Shown here piece after piece: positions 11,101 to 21,340 of a DNA stretch of 64,000 nucleotides. The position numbers were made by a program, and so were the translations under genes. The notes under the pieces are model-generated. The model did no database searches and was not told the origin of the DNA. It saw only the letters and a list, made by a program, of their open reading frames with translations. The DNA comes from Reticulitermes speratus. Its lineage: Eukaryota > Arthropoda > Insecta > Blattodea > Rhinotermitidae. Every line of letters begins with the position of its first letter. Within the stretch, counting starts at the first letter, position 1. Where the stretch lies: NCBI GenBank assembly GCA_021186555.1, contig JAJKFL010000008.1:11153936-11217935 (forward strand), given 5' to 3'.

Positions 11101-12084
11101 CCTTTCTTTAACCGGTCACCAAATTCTTATTTCGTAATAGGCACAGGTTTGTATCTCGTCCCATATACACGCATTCACTCAGTCCCTCGAAGTAAATGTT
11201 CCGGTATTGTCTGAACACTAAAAAAATAAAAGAAATTGAGGTAAGTCGTGTGAGTTTGATAAGGTCAAATTCCATTATAAAAGAAAGCCAACAATGGAGA
11301 ATGACCCTCAATAATGACCTTATTCTCATACTATGCGGCCATTATGAACGGGTCCAATCACCAGTTTAAGTAAAGTCGGTGATCCATGACACGTGTGAAG
11401 AAACAAAAGAACCCCCGTTAGAAATGTCTCAAAACCGCCAATGTCACGCGGATATACGGGACGTGCCGGGCTTACACGTGGCTATGCATTCAAATGACAC
11501 TTTTAACATCACTACTGCATGCCGGAACATGAAGATTACGTCGACAAGGATCGCTGCCCACAGCTCAGGGAAGGGTTGTTCATGCCTGGTGACTTTCGTG
11601 TATGGAAAGGCTATGACTTGATTTCTGAAGTCAATTCCGTAATTCTTCCCATCATGACTTTCTCTCTCTTACTTTCTTCCTTCTCCTTATGTTACTAAAT
11701 CTAATGCATCTACCCTTGTATTTAGCCCGTCATATAACCTTAGTTTCTAAGCAACAAGCGACAGCACATCGTGTGGCATCTCGATGCTCCTGTGATGCTT
11801 ACGACATCGCTCCATTTTGCTCGCTTGTCAGATGCGTTTCTACAGAAAACGTTAGTGTCCACAGGTGTACTAAAAGCATATCTTCTTACCCACCAGAAAT
11901 ACGAGGAATTACAACAAAAAAAATCCGTAACAACAGTAAAACAATGTACAAACGAAAATAACATAGGAACAACAACTACGCTATCTGCCATCACCTTACA
12001 AGACACACAGATGCGCACATGTGATCTGAATTTCTTAACATTAAATAAGTTTACCACCAACAAACTGCACCTAAAGCAATCCCA
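11101..12084. other. No supported gene
   Basis: Frames of 73-117 codons occur on both strands (the longest, 11771-12124 plus and 11740-12063 minus, overlap each other). None shows a domain. Confidence 0.45.
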
Positions 12085-12365
12085 TTACAGGCCTGGACAG
12101 GCCCTTAGGGCTGCAAGAGGTTGAGGCTCCCAGATTTCTAGACAACGGCACATGAAGGTGGTAAGGTTGTCAGCCCTACACACAGGCCACCTTTACCGCC
12201 CAAGAAATATTCCTGGTACTCATTTCTGTTAGAGGCTGAGTCGACCCCAGGAGTCGGCCGGAAGGATTATGTCAGTAAAAAAGTCCAATGACACCATCGG
12301 GAATCTATCTTGCGACCTTGCGGCTTGTAGCGCAGTGCCTCAACCAACTGCGCCACCGCGTGCCC
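12085..12365 (-). repeat. tRNA-derived SINE, family D, copy 1
   Basis: The minus-strand head is GGCACGCGGTGGCGCAGTTG, followed by TGAGGCACTGCGCTACAAG. The body has ATTGGACTTTTTTACTGACAT, GGGTCGACTCAGCCTC and GAAATGAGTACCAGGAATAT, ending CCTGTCCAGGCCTGTAATGG. It is colinear with 57785-58060. The B box has decayed here. Confidence 0.8.
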
Positions 12366-12704
12366 CCCAACAAACTGCACTTGCTGGTAATAAACTTATT
12401 CTTTTATATCAATTGCACGGAACATGTACACTGTTGAAGTTCTTAAATATTCTTTACAAGAATACTACATTGGGCAAAATTCCTCGTCTTGAAACCTGAA
12501 TTTAAAAAATCGTCCCAAATATCCCAAGCTTTGATGGAATTTTTGTCTTCAGTAGACATACTGAAAGATTACATCGGTTTATAAAAAATTTTAATAGAAA
12601 ACCGGACGAATGAAGAGAAAAATGCGCGAGAAAAAAAGAAAGAAAAAGAAAGAACAAAAATAAAATCTATCCCTGTGTACGCCAAGAAGATGCATGGTGT
12701 AGTA
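12366..12704. other. No gene; purine-rich stretch
   Basis: 12,600-12,665 is purine-rich (GAAAGAAAGAAAAAGAAAG) and may be the 3' tail of the neighbouring minus-strand SINE C. Confidence 0.5.
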
Positions 12705-12941
12705 TAGGTATTTTTTCCCATGGCACAAAAGCCCCTGGTAGACGAAGGCCTCCTCACTGTCCAGGCTTCACGATCACACTCAGACACACCACACTTGATA
12801 CGACTCCTCTGACATGATCGTCGACGCAAAGACTTCCTGCGCATCCCGACGACTCGCCACCGGCGGGACTCGAACCCGCAATTCCGGCAAGCGAGCGGCC
12901 GCAGACCCACGCCTTAGATGGCGTGGCCACTGGGATCGGCG
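12705..12941 (-). repeat. tRNA-derived SINE, family C
   Basis: The minus-strand head is GCCGATCCCAGTGGCCACGC with B box GCGGGTTCGAGTCCCGCCGG; the body has GGAGTCGTATCAAGTGTGGT and TGTCTGAGTGTGATCGTGAA. The 3' end is the purine-rich DNA to its left. Five family-C copies are in the window. Confidence 0.85.
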
Positions 12942-12944
12942 TAG

Positions 12945-13142
12945 CATAGGTATAGCTCCACTTATTCTTTACTTCGGCATTAGATGGAGGTGAATAGTCA
13001 CCTTCAAGTCCCCGGTGGGCCCCACATCCGGTCTGGTCGCTTTGGAGTAGACAGAAAATTTTGACCCTGCGGAGAATCGAACCAGGATTCCTCGGTCGTC
13101 CAACCCGTACCCTAGTCACTGTACCAAGTCAGCTGCCCCATC
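12945..13142 (-). repeat. tRNA-derived SINE, family B
   Basis: Minus strand: GGGCAGCTGACTTGGTACAG, GGTTGGACGACCGAGGAATC, B box TGGTTCGATTCTCCGCAGGG; the body has CCAGACCGGATGTGGGG and ACCTCCATCTAATGC. It abuts SINE C head to tail. Confidence 0.8.
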
Positions 13143-13626
13143 TCCGGAGAAAAACAAATACGAATATGTAAATGGAATTGCGTTGCGTCAGCATTAATGA
13201 TAAATTTTGAACACGTATGTGTAGTTGTAACAGAACGCTATTCTACAATTACTGGATCAAACAATTGACATCCCTGGCCTTGGCATAGCTTCTGGTTTTT
13301 CATCTTCGCTTCAGTTGTCCATTTATAAGTCTAACATGTCATTGACATTCCAGTACTTTTTTAAGTCATATTCCAGTCTTAAACACTTCATGTTACAATA
13401 CTTGGTCGCCGGTTCTTCAGTTGTCTGACAACCTTGCATCGACTGTCCAGTTATCAACCGTAGAATAACAATGAGACCGACGAAAGGGAAGCGATTCAGA
13501 AAGAAGCGATCGTGGTACGGTATATATTTTACCTTCCTGCTAGGATTACGTAGCTTTTGAACTTCGCCCATCGTCAAGTGTTCCAAAAATACAAAGATAT
13601 ACGTCAGATTAAGAATATCTATATAC
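13143..13626. other. No supported feature
   Basis: An 87-codon minus frame (13323-13586) lacks any recognisable motif. Confidence 0.5.
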
Positions 13627-13883
13627 AGGGGCGTAGCTGCGGGGCACTGGTGAGGCCACTCTGGGCGGCAAAATCAATGGGGCGGAAAAATTAATATTTT
13701 AAATGAAAACAATTTTGATTTTATGCACTCCACAAACTTTAAAGTATTGAGCCAAATAAAAGGAAATTCAATAAACAATTTAGCTTTTCTAAACGTCATA
13801 ATTTCTATTCGAGGTGTCCATTGTGATAACGCGCCCCAGGCACAAAAAAAAAGAGAGAAGAGAGAGACTAGATACGCCACTAG
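13627..13883. mobile_element. MITE with CAGGGGCGTAGCT terminus
   Basis: Left end CAGGGGCGTAGCTGCGG, right end AGATACGCCACTAG in inverted orientation. The internal word GGGCGGCAAAATCAATGG resembles the right part of the 9.55 kb element. About 257 bp, non-coding. Confidence 0.55.
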
Positions 13884-13976
13884 CTCTGTCTATGGGGACC
13901 ATCTGAATCCAGTTTCCGAAATGTTTTTACGCTTTTGTGTTTTCGTATTGTTGGGACACTAGACCTTTGGACAGAC

Positions 13977-14040
13977 CCCATTGGCGTAGGTAATGCCCCG
14001 CAGACCCCGCGTCACGGGGCCCCCCAAACGTACACAATAC
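13977..14040 (+). mobile_element. Half of a GGCGTAG-type MITE
   Basis: CCATTGGCGTAGGTAATGCC followed by CCGCAGACCCCGCG and CGGGGCCCC resembles the end also seen at 50.79 kb. No partner end is found. Confidence 0.4.
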
Positions 14041-14591
14041 TAAAATTTATTGGGGGTTCTTTCGGCCTGGATTCTGTTCTTCTAACAGACGGCAGTATTC
14101 TGGATCCCTGTTATGAGTAGATCGCTAATAACTGTAGGGGGAAAGTGGCGGAGGCGACCTCTAATCTACGTTGCTCACAAAATAAAAAAACTACGTACCC
14201 TACAGAACTGAGTGTCATGTGGTGTTCGGGGCTTAGTTGTAGGTGCAGTTGTGAGGTTAGCCGGTCCCTGAACTGCCAAGACAGGCCATGAAGTTTGTTA
14301 ATTAATCTGATTTTAAACAGCCAAATCAACCTGATTGTACTCGAAGAACAACCCACAACTTTGAGGCTCCCTCGGGAATAATACTCATATTTACTTGTTA
14401 AATCAGATTCGGTGTTCGTGAACAATTTCATTAATTAAGTAGCATTATGTCAATGAAACACGACAAACCGTGACACACAAATCCAACGCATACAAGAGTA
14501 TCTCAGCCACAAATTAACTACAAGAATAATCATGAAATTAATCCTTTCACTACAAAAAGATAAAACACTGTCAAACAGAAGTAACTAACTC
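14041..14591. other. No supported feature
   Basis: A 106-codon minus frame (14111-14431) has no recognised domain. Confidence 0.5.
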
Positions 14592-14756
14592 CAGGGGTCC
14601 ACAAATTTTCCAAAAATCTGGGAGCCACCTTAAAATTTTATGTGCCAGAAGGGTCACCTGTAGCAACTTCCCTGCTGAGGACCCACTAATATTAGGCGCC
14701 ACCGCATACAATTTAGTGGCCCGACTGACCTGGCGCTCAGGATTTGTACACTCCTG
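14592..14756. mobile_element. 165-bp hAT-like MITE, copy 1
   Basis: Terminal inverted repeats CAGGGGTCCACAAAT and ATTTGTACACTCCTG. The inside (CCAAAAATCTGGGAGCCAC, GTGCCAGAAGGGTCACCTG, AATATTAGGCGCCAC) is colinear with 48618-48766. CAG...CTG ends and size fit a non-autonomous hAT element. Confidence 0.75.
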
Positions 14757-14835
14757 CTTTTGAGAAGGTAATAGTTACCCAGCTAGTTAATGGATTTCCC
14801 GTACCAAATCCGACGGTTCATTACCGTGTTCATTT

Positions 14836-15093
14836 TTTTCCCCATGGCGCAACGGCTCCTAGTGGGCCACGGCTTCCTCATTATCGAGGCTTCATGATCA
14901 CACTCAGACACACCACACTCGGTAGGACTCCTCTGGAATAATGATCAGCCCGACGTACAGACCTCTACCTGACAATACACAACACTCACAAGAGACAGAC
15001 ATTCATGCCCCCGGTGGGATTCGAACCCGCAATTCCAGCAAGTGAGCGGCCGCAGACCCACACCTTAAGACCGCGCAGCCAATTGGATCGGCT
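14836..15093 (-). repeat. tRNA-derived SINE, family C
   Basis: Minus-strand head GCCGATCCAATTGGCTGCGC; B box GCGGGTTCGAATCCCACCGG; body TGTCTGTCTCTTGTGAGTGT and AGGTAGAGGTCTGTACGTCG. Confidence 0.85.
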
Positions 15094-15139
15094 TACCGTG
15101 TTCATAAAAGATAAAAATCTGTCCATATCCTGAGCTACA

Positions 15140-15260
15140 TGAATCCAGCCCACATCCATTCTTCATATCCATTTTAATATTATACTCCCATCTACGCTTA
15201 GATCTTCTAAACGGACTACGTCCTTCACGTTTCCCCATCAAGACCCCGAAGCATTTCTCT
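15140..15260 (-). repeat. LINE 3'-region fragment (family L1)
   Basis: GAATCCAGCCCACATCCATT, TTTTAATATTATACTCCCAT and CTACGCTTAGATCTTCTAAA mirror the segment in the 48.9 kb LINE that encodes [17 protein letters not shown]. Only about 120 bp remain. Confidence 0.55.
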
Positions 15261-15449
15261 TCTCTTCATGTCAATCTAATCATCCTTAATTCAATCACCC
15301 CATCTGTAGAGGAGCACAAATACCACGTTTGAGCACCTCGGCACCTATCTGTCCACACTGCGTCGCCTTCCAGAAGACACTGATCTCGCTATTCTGGCTG
15401 TTTAGATCCGTCAAGCAAGTCAGTGCTACCAAAACTTTTTTTCTGAGGT

Positions 15450-15664
15450 GCCGTGCCGTGGCTCAGGCGGTTAGTAGCCAGCCCCGGCCTCAATCCCAGG
15501 CCAGTCCACGTGGGATCTGTGATGGACACAGTGGCACTAGGACAGGTTCTTCTCCTAGTACTTCGGTTTTCCCCGACCAGTATCATTCCACTAATGCTTC
15601 ATACTCCCTCATCTACCACGGACGCCATATAACATTGGCAACTGACAGTATCGGTAAATAAAAC
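15450..15664 (+). repeat. tRNA-derived SINE, family A
   Basis: Head GCCGTGCCGTGGCTCAGGCG (A-box like); damaged B box CAATCCCAGGCC; body GTGGGATCTGTGATGGACAC, GTACTTCGGTTTTCCC, ATCATTCCACTAATGCTTCA; the tail has AACTGACAGTATCGGTAAAT. Confidence 0.75.
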
Positions 15665-15719
15665 ACACAAGTTGAATACTACAATATCACTACCAGCAAA
15701 CACACAATAGTATTTTGAT

Positions 15720-15985
15720 ATAGTTTAATATATGTTATATATTATAATATATTATATTATATTATATAATTATATATTATAATATATATATAATATAGTT
15801 TAATATATGTTATATATATATATAATATATTATATTATAATATTATATAATTATATATATATATAAATATATATAATATAGTTATAATATATTATATATA
15901 TTATAATATATTAATTATAATATTATATTATATAATTATATATATTATAATATATATAATATAGTTTAATATATTTTAATATAGT
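15720..15985. repeat. AT-rich microsatellite (TATAATATATTA-type)
   Basis: Pure A/T for about 260 bp built from TATAATATAT and TTATATAT words, interrupted by repeated ATAGTTTAATATA. It lies inside the left arm of the PLE-like element. Confidence 0.95.
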
Positions 15986-15999
15986 TAATTACAGGGTAT

Positions 16000-16043
16000 C
16001 CTCCAACATGTTTCAGCCACTTATGTGGCCATCTTCAGGGAGG
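16000..16043 (-). ncRNA. Hammerhead ribozyme motif (PLE type), minus strand
   Basis: On the minus strand: stem I CCTCC, then CTGAAGA, T, helix II GGCCAC/GTGGCT, GAA, stem III AC-AT-GT, residue T, then GGAGG closing stem I (5 bp). The cleavage triplet would be GUU, usable but weaker than GUC. The closing helix II pair is G-U. The sequence is identical in the 57.3 kb copy. Confidence 0.65.
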
Positions 16044-16171
16044 TATAAACAAGAATACAATTACAAAACTGTCAAATACCCTGTAATTAAAACTACATCA
16101 AAATACTAATGTGCATTTGTTGGTATTGATACTATATTCATTTGATTAATGCACGGAACATGGATCATATA

Positions 16172-16668
16172 AAAACACAACAATTTATTTGTGAGTACTC
16201 AGTTTTTTCAGTTTCCGTTACATTTTTCGATTACACAAGGACACGGTGTCTTCTACAGCGATGTTTGCCAATGCCAAGAGAAACTCGGTTTCATCCAATT
16301 ACCCGTACACTCCGTATAGGCTGAGAAATGCTGAACCACCAAACTCCCGCACTCAGAGAAGCTATATGTTGGGAATGCAGATTTGTTTGCGGTTGTGAAA
16401 TAATTGGTCGTGGCCTATTTAAGGTACATTACTTCATTCCCCTTAGAAAACACAGAAAATCCATTAATCTTAAGTGTACATATGTTGACCTTGAAGATTC
16501 CTACTGGCTTAAATCAGCAATTCCCCTCATCTGCAATAAGAGTTACTTGTAGCTGTGGTCACATTCCCCAGTTACTAAACCATAATAAGCACTAACACAA
16601 ATACGTCCAGAACTTAGCATCAAAGTGCGCTGCTTCTGTTAACACTAAACTAACATACACTGTACATA
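16172..16668. other. No supported gene
   Basis: Frames of 60-74 codons only (16142-16324, 16328-16552); no domains. Confidence 0.5.
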
Positions 16669-16806
16669 GATAAGCTACGAGTTCTACGCCACTTTTTTTT
16701 TTGGGCTGAGGCATGTCACGTGAACTGAATCGAGGCTTATGATTGGTTGAAACATGAAATTCAAATTTTTCCATCAGAAAGTGGCGTATAACTTTCGTAG
16801 CTTATC
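16669..16806. mobile_element. 138-bp fold-back MITE
   Basis: The left end GATAAGCTACGAGTTCTACG...CCACTTT is the inverse of the right end AAAGTGGCGTATAACTTTCG...CTTATC, giving about 28-bp inverted repeats with a 4-nt difference. A single copy in the window; superfamily undetermined. Confidence 0.7.
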
Positions 16807-17127
16807 TGCTTACAGAGCATAAACCTTGAAAGACTGATAGTACCTCATCCTGTCAATTTACCATCTTTTATGGAATACGACGATTTAATAAGGCGATCGA
16901 CGACAGCCGGCCATTAAACGCTGTAGTAGCCGGTTTAATCCAGCCGAAAACTTCACGCCTTATGTTTAAATATCCATTTTAATTCAATCTCCCACTCACT
17001 CTTTAATCTACAAAGTTTTCCTTTTCCTTCAGGTTAATGAACTAAAACTGTGTTTTCATTTCCCATCTCCGAAATGCGTGTCGTATGCCCCGCCCAACTA
17101 ATCCTTCTATATTTAATTATCTTAATT
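16807..17127 (-). repeat. Mostly unannotated; LINE L1 trace at 17055-17110
   Basis: On the minus strand 17055-17110 reads SWAGHTTRISEMG-like, resembling the RWAGHVARM start of the L1 tail. The rest shows nothing. Confidence 0.35.
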
Positions 17128-17275
17128 ATATTGTGTGTTGTCAGGTCGAGGTCTCTGCGTCGGGCTGATCACTCGTCCAGAGGAGTCCTACCCAGTGTGG
17201 TGTGTCTGAGTGTAGTCGTGAAGCCTCGACAATAAGGACGCCCAGACCCACTACGGGCTGTTGAGCCCTAGGAAG
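17128..17275 (+). repeat. tRNA-derived SINE, family C (3' body only)
   Basis: TGTGTGTTGTCAGGTCGAGG, CGTCCAGAGGAGTCCTACCC, GTGAAGCCTCGACAATAAGG. The head with A and B boxes is missing, as expected for a 5'-truncated retrocopy. Confidence 0.8.
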
Positions 17276-17299
17276 AAAATAAATTACAAAACACGAAAG

Positions 17300-17495
17300 A
17301 CCGACGAGTCGGGGTTCGATTCCCGTAGGGCAAGATATTTTTCTCTCCTCCCAAGCATCCAGACCGGCTCTGGCACCCACCCAGTTTCCTGTTCGGTGCG
17401 GGAATAAAACGTCCTGGACATGATGCTTACCACTGACCTCCATTTAGTGTCACGGTTAAGAATGCGTGGAGCTATACCTCCATTTCCCCATAAAT
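17300..17495 (+). repeat. tRNA-derived SINE, family B
   Basis: Intact B box CGGGGTTCGATTCCCGTAGG; body CATCCAGACCGGCTCTGGCA, GGTGCGGGAATAAAACG, and the tail AATGCGTGGAGCTATACCTC. The A-box half is missing. Confidence 0.8.
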
Positions 17496-18279
17496 CTGCA
17501 TGTAGCTTCTCATTATATAATTTCCTCCATCCTCCTGCAACTTCCTCTACCTGAATCATAATATTCTCCCCGGCCTTCGTTTCCAAACACCCCAACTCCA
17601 CGTCACTGCCGCAGGATGAGACGCCAAATCTCACAACCATATATAGAAGCGCTAAATTATAGCTTCATATATCTTAATATTAAGTATATTTCGGTCGCAG
17701 ACGGTAAGATAAAAGATTCAGACGTGAACTGTAGCAAGCTCTGTCCCTGTAGCTTAATGTAATTATGTAAATTGCATCGCTTTACAGAAGTGAAAATCGA
17801 CAAAATTATGGCTCTGCGAAAGAGTATTTCTTTCCATTCACGGAAGCATTACGACCTACAGTTTACGGCTCTTGGTAATTCTCGGATTATCCACGGTCCC
17901 TTTCCCCGTCATTACCCAGGACAGTTGGGAGGCTTCAAACTAGTTCCAATAACACAATATATAATTATAAATTCTCCATAACAAAGGCCGCTTAAAGTAC
18001 CATCATTACATATCCGATTACTCTTCAAGGCATTAAAGGCTTGACATTTCCATCCACCGTACAGATTGTACCATTTATTTCTCTCCTATATGTTCAGAAC
18101 AGTACACCCGTATCTGAAACAATACACGTCTGAATAACATACGGTCTCAAAGCCTGATTTGAATACTTCAGCTATTGATTAAAATAAGCGGCCTAATTTT
18201 CGTTTTATTCTTGCGATATTTTTTTACACTAATAAGAGAAAGTCGCAGCCCCACTCCCTTTACGAAATGGAAGTCTGTC
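17496..18279. other. No supported feature
   Basis: Short frames only (up to 118 codons, overlapping the SINE on the minus strand). Confidence 0.5.
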
Positions 18280-18545
18280 ACTGTGCATACCATGAAGGCA
18301 TATAGGGGGAAACTAGATGGAAATAAGTGGTCACCTTCACGCCCCGACCGCTTTACTCCCGGCAAGAAAAATCGGTACCCATTAAATGGAAGACTGGATG
18401 GGCCCCCGATCCGGTCTGAAAGTTTGGGGGGGGGGGGGGGAGAAAAAAGAAAGAAAGAAAGACAAATATCTTGCTCCTACCGGGATTCAGACTCCGGACC
18501 GTCCAACCCGTAGCTTCGTCACCATACTGATTATGCTATCCTGTT
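18280..18545 (-). repeat. tRNA-derived SINE, family B with poly-G/purine insert
   Basis: Tail words GCCTTCATGGTATGC and TTCCATCTAGTTTCCC, and the head remnant GGGTTGGACGGTCCGGAGTC, lie on the minus strand. A 14-nt poly-G run followed by AAAGAAAGAAAGAAAG (18424-18465) interrupts the body, a probable microsatellite expansion inside the SINE. Confidence 0.75.
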
Positions 18546-18904
18546 CCCTCCTCTCCTTACACATTAGAAGTCCAGCTGCCAAGTCAGTCGTTAAAAACCG
18601 GGTTCGTTAATCCAGTACAGAGTTGACAGTCAATAATGCAATAAGGTTTTATAACAAAGACACGCATCGATGTCAATTCGCGTTGTCTTCTGCGAGCGAC
18701 ATCTCATGCTGGTAACACTTCACAGGCTGTTCGCCCTTCGCATCACCCTTCCACCTTTACCGTGTAATGAACTGCTTGCACTTACCTCCGGATACACGAC
18801 ACAGAGAAACTTCGTGTGTGACTTTGTTCTTAAAGTGCTGAGGGGAATATTTCAACCTAAGAGGAAGTACGAGGATGAAAAACAATTTACGTAATGATCA
18901 ACTT

Positions 18905-19195
18905 CGTGATTAGTACCCCTCGCCAAATATCACGGTGATCGAATCAGCCAGAATGAGATGGTGGGACCTGTGACACGGACGGGAAAGACAAGAAAACGGG
19001 TATAGGATTTTGGTGGGGAAAACCTTAAGGAAAGAGTCCGCTTGGAAGGCCTAGGCGTAAATGCACATAATGGCAAACTGAATCTTAAAGAAACGGCATA
19101 GGATGTGAGAATGTGTCCTGGATTCATCGGGGCAAGATCGGGACCAATGGCGTGCCCTTGTCAACGTGTTTCCAGCTTTACATATTAAGAGGGTT
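18905..19195 (+). pseudogene. LINE ORF2 3' end (family L1), decayed
   Basis: The plus strand carries, in several frames, ESARMRWWDL-like, RVLVGKTLRKESAWKA-like and WIHRGKIGTNGVPL words aligning with the L1 tail ([46 protein letters not shown]). Multiple frameshifts and stops make it non-coding. Confidence 0.6.
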
Positions 19196-19374
19196 TTCTT
19201 AAGTAGTGTGCATAAAACACACCAGATCCGATTATGGCATAGGTTGCACACAGTTCAATGACATTCAACAACTAGAACGCATAAACTCACACGCAAACAC
19301 ACGCAGGGAAAATTTTTGCACTGAACTGTATTCGCTTCATACAGAAGACGTCAACCAGATGGTGGCCTTTACTT

Positions 19375-19614
19375 TAACCCTTTAAATCCTAGCAGGTACT
19401 TCACAAACCAGCAGATTTAACTTTAAAATATTCTGCGTTCTACCCACACAGTGTATGTATATGTTTTGTAGGGATCTCAGAACAAACAGCGATTATTTCC
19501 CTATACAGAATTAGCCGAATGGTTTTTATAACCGAGATGGAGAAAGTTTACAGCGCGGTACGAATTTAATCTTTAAATATAATTCAGGTTAATCTCAGTC
19601 TTTAAAGTGTTAAA
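19375..19614 (+). repeat. Single-copy relative of the 114-bp satellite monomer
   Basis: TTTTGTAGGGATCTCAGAAC, AAACAGCGATTATTTC, TTTATAACCGAGATGGAG, ACAGCGCGGTACGAATTTAA, then ATCTTTAAATATAATTCAGG. It matches both the monomer of the 25.8-27.4 kb array and the array's right-hand flank (27420-27470), so it is a dispersed, non-tandem version. Confidence 0.8.
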
Positions 19615-20170
19615 AATAAGACACATTGGACGGGTAGAAAGTGCCAAATACTATCTCCGTTCTTACGTATCGGTTGCTGATAACATACATACATGAAAAT
19701 GCCCTCTAAAGGTCCTGATTTATCTCGACAGCAGGGCCAACGTTTGGCTCCATAATCTTGATGTTACTTGAACAAGTTCTGTATATCCCTGGCAGCAGGG
19801 CAGAATTTAAATTAGACAAGATGGATGATTAAGGAAATGTAAGTGGGTGATGCCGAAACAGCAAGTCATAGTATACTGTGTAAACCCTTTAGCAACACAT
19901 CTGTGATCTAACACACACACACACACATGCACGCACACACACCACAGAACTGTTATTGTCTACTGACTAGAATGTCTGAGTTCTTCATTTGCAAATAGGC
20001 ATGATAATTCATTTGATGCCTCAAGATAAAATTTCGTTATGTCACTTATTAATTTATTTACATAATTTAATCTCTTAACAGATTAAGTATCAAACACCAA
20101 CGTGTCAATTTTTTTCTCTCCCAACAGCTGAAACCAACTGACAACATTAACATATTCACATCACAGGTTT
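19615..20170. other. No gene; (CA)n at 19912-19942
   Basis: A short CA microsatellite; nothing else supported. Confidence 0.6.
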
Positions 20171-20221
20171 TCTCTTGTATTTGTGTTCATACACTCGCCC
20201 AGTTCCGTACTGCACAACAAC

Positions 20222-20692
20222 TCAAACAGTTTCGTAAACAAAAAGGCACTTACTAATATGTTCAGTGTTCCGCTTGGGCATTTTGACATGAGACTTAAAG
20301 GAATATGGCTCTGACATGTCTTCACACAGCCTTTTTGCAGTATCACCTGGGCAACCTAGAAGTACAGGCGTCCCCGTCACCCGCCAGCTAACAAGTTCCT
20401 GAACGACAGTCATAAAGCGGGCCATGCAAATAAAAGAACACACATTTCCCATAAGCGCAATGTTGCAAACTGCGGTTTCGTGCCACACCACAACAAGTCG
20501 TTGTGCCTGGTCATTTATCCATACAACTAAAAGTTTTTCAACCTCTAGAATCATCTGATCAAGTTTTGTCATCACCGCTGATTGAACTGGCCCAGCGCTC
20601 TTCACTTCCCTCAAGCACTTCCCCATATTCTTCATAACCGTGTTCACAGCTGAATGAGACAACGTGAACTTGGGATACCAGTTCACTTTCAT
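20222..20692 (-). pseudogene. Tigger/pogo-like transposase N-terminal fragment
   Basis: A 156-codon minus-strand frame, the longest frame here with a recognisable signature. LSHSAVNTVMKNMGKCLREV followed by KLDQMILEVEKLLVVWINDQ resembles the two DNA-binding HTH units of Tigger/CENP-B-like transposases (family pattern: SHSTV, VLK, then MEKLLLLW-EDQ). Near its C-terminus DTAKRLCEDM resembles the family's KA-SLYEDLK segment. About 50 residues in between (VVVWHETAV to LLGCPG) do not fit, suggesting an insertion. No catalytic DDE part follows. Recognition is from motif memory. Confidence 0.5.
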
Positions 20693-20699
20693 TTCCTAC

Positions 20700-21340
20700 T
20701 CATTTTGACTCAACACGTCATGTTTCATTTCCAAAGTGACGGCTTCTCTTGACTTGTTTGTTGATTTAATATTTTGTTCTCAGACATTCTGAAAGGCGAA
20801 GAAGTGCGTTAACTATAGGAGTAGCTTCCGACTGAGTCGGCTGAGGCGCTGCGGCCGATCGACTGTTTGTTCGGTGTTGGCAATCGACTCGGCCTAGTCA
20901 GTCGTTACACGATAGTAAAAGTTTCAGTCGTTACTGAGGGTGTCTTAGTTACACTTATAAGTGTCACAAAAGCGGGAGGTCGAAAGTCGCGCCGTCGCAA
21001 TTCGAGGGTCCACTCTACCGAGACACACAAGCAACATTCGTCACTTCAACTCACAACACTACCTTCAACTGACCACTGAAATTTGCTACTGTAGCAAACT
21101 TGCTCAACCGCCTACTTTAAGGCAACAGAAAAAACTTCTAGACTACACGTCGACACTCAGCGGTGAGCTCAGTCTACTCCAGCGGTTGCCTCCACTAGAA
21201 CGTCATGCTGTGACCCAGGCTGTCAGGCGTGACACAGAAGGTGGTACGATCGTCAGCAGATGGGCAGACGTCATAGAATGCGAGATCCTTAGTACACAAT
21301 GATAAATACTTTGTGAATAAAAAAAAAAAGATTCTGTAAA
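20700..21340 (+). other. Possible poly-A-terminated retrosequence, unclassified
   Basis: It ends with TTTGTGAATAAAAAAAAAAAG (21312-21331), which looks like a polyadenylation-type tail. Upstream GC content is higher than the surroundings, and frames of 70 and 113 codons (20867-21079, 20961-21302) are open but unrecognised. It could be a processed copy or a SINE-like unit. Confidence 0.35.

Larger units (their letters stand above)
15671..16171 (-). mobile_element. PLE-like palindromic element with AT-expanded arm
   Basis: The outer arms are inverted: ACCAGCAAACACACAATAGT on the left versus ATGTGCATTTGTTGGTA on the right. Inside is a hammerhead-type motif on the minus strand (16000-16043) and, at the right edge, ATGCACGGAACATGGATCAT, the ORF-start word shared by the copies at 39.36 and 57.73 kb. 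The left arm holds about 260 bp of TATA-rich microsatellite (15720-15985). The flanks AAACACACAA / AAAACACAA are an approximate target duplication. Confidence 0.7.

Noticed and set aside
20867-21302. Protein-coding exon with poly-A signal
   Set aside because: AATAAA abuts an A-run directly (no cleavage spacing), better explained as a retrosequence tail; kept only as an unclassified entry.
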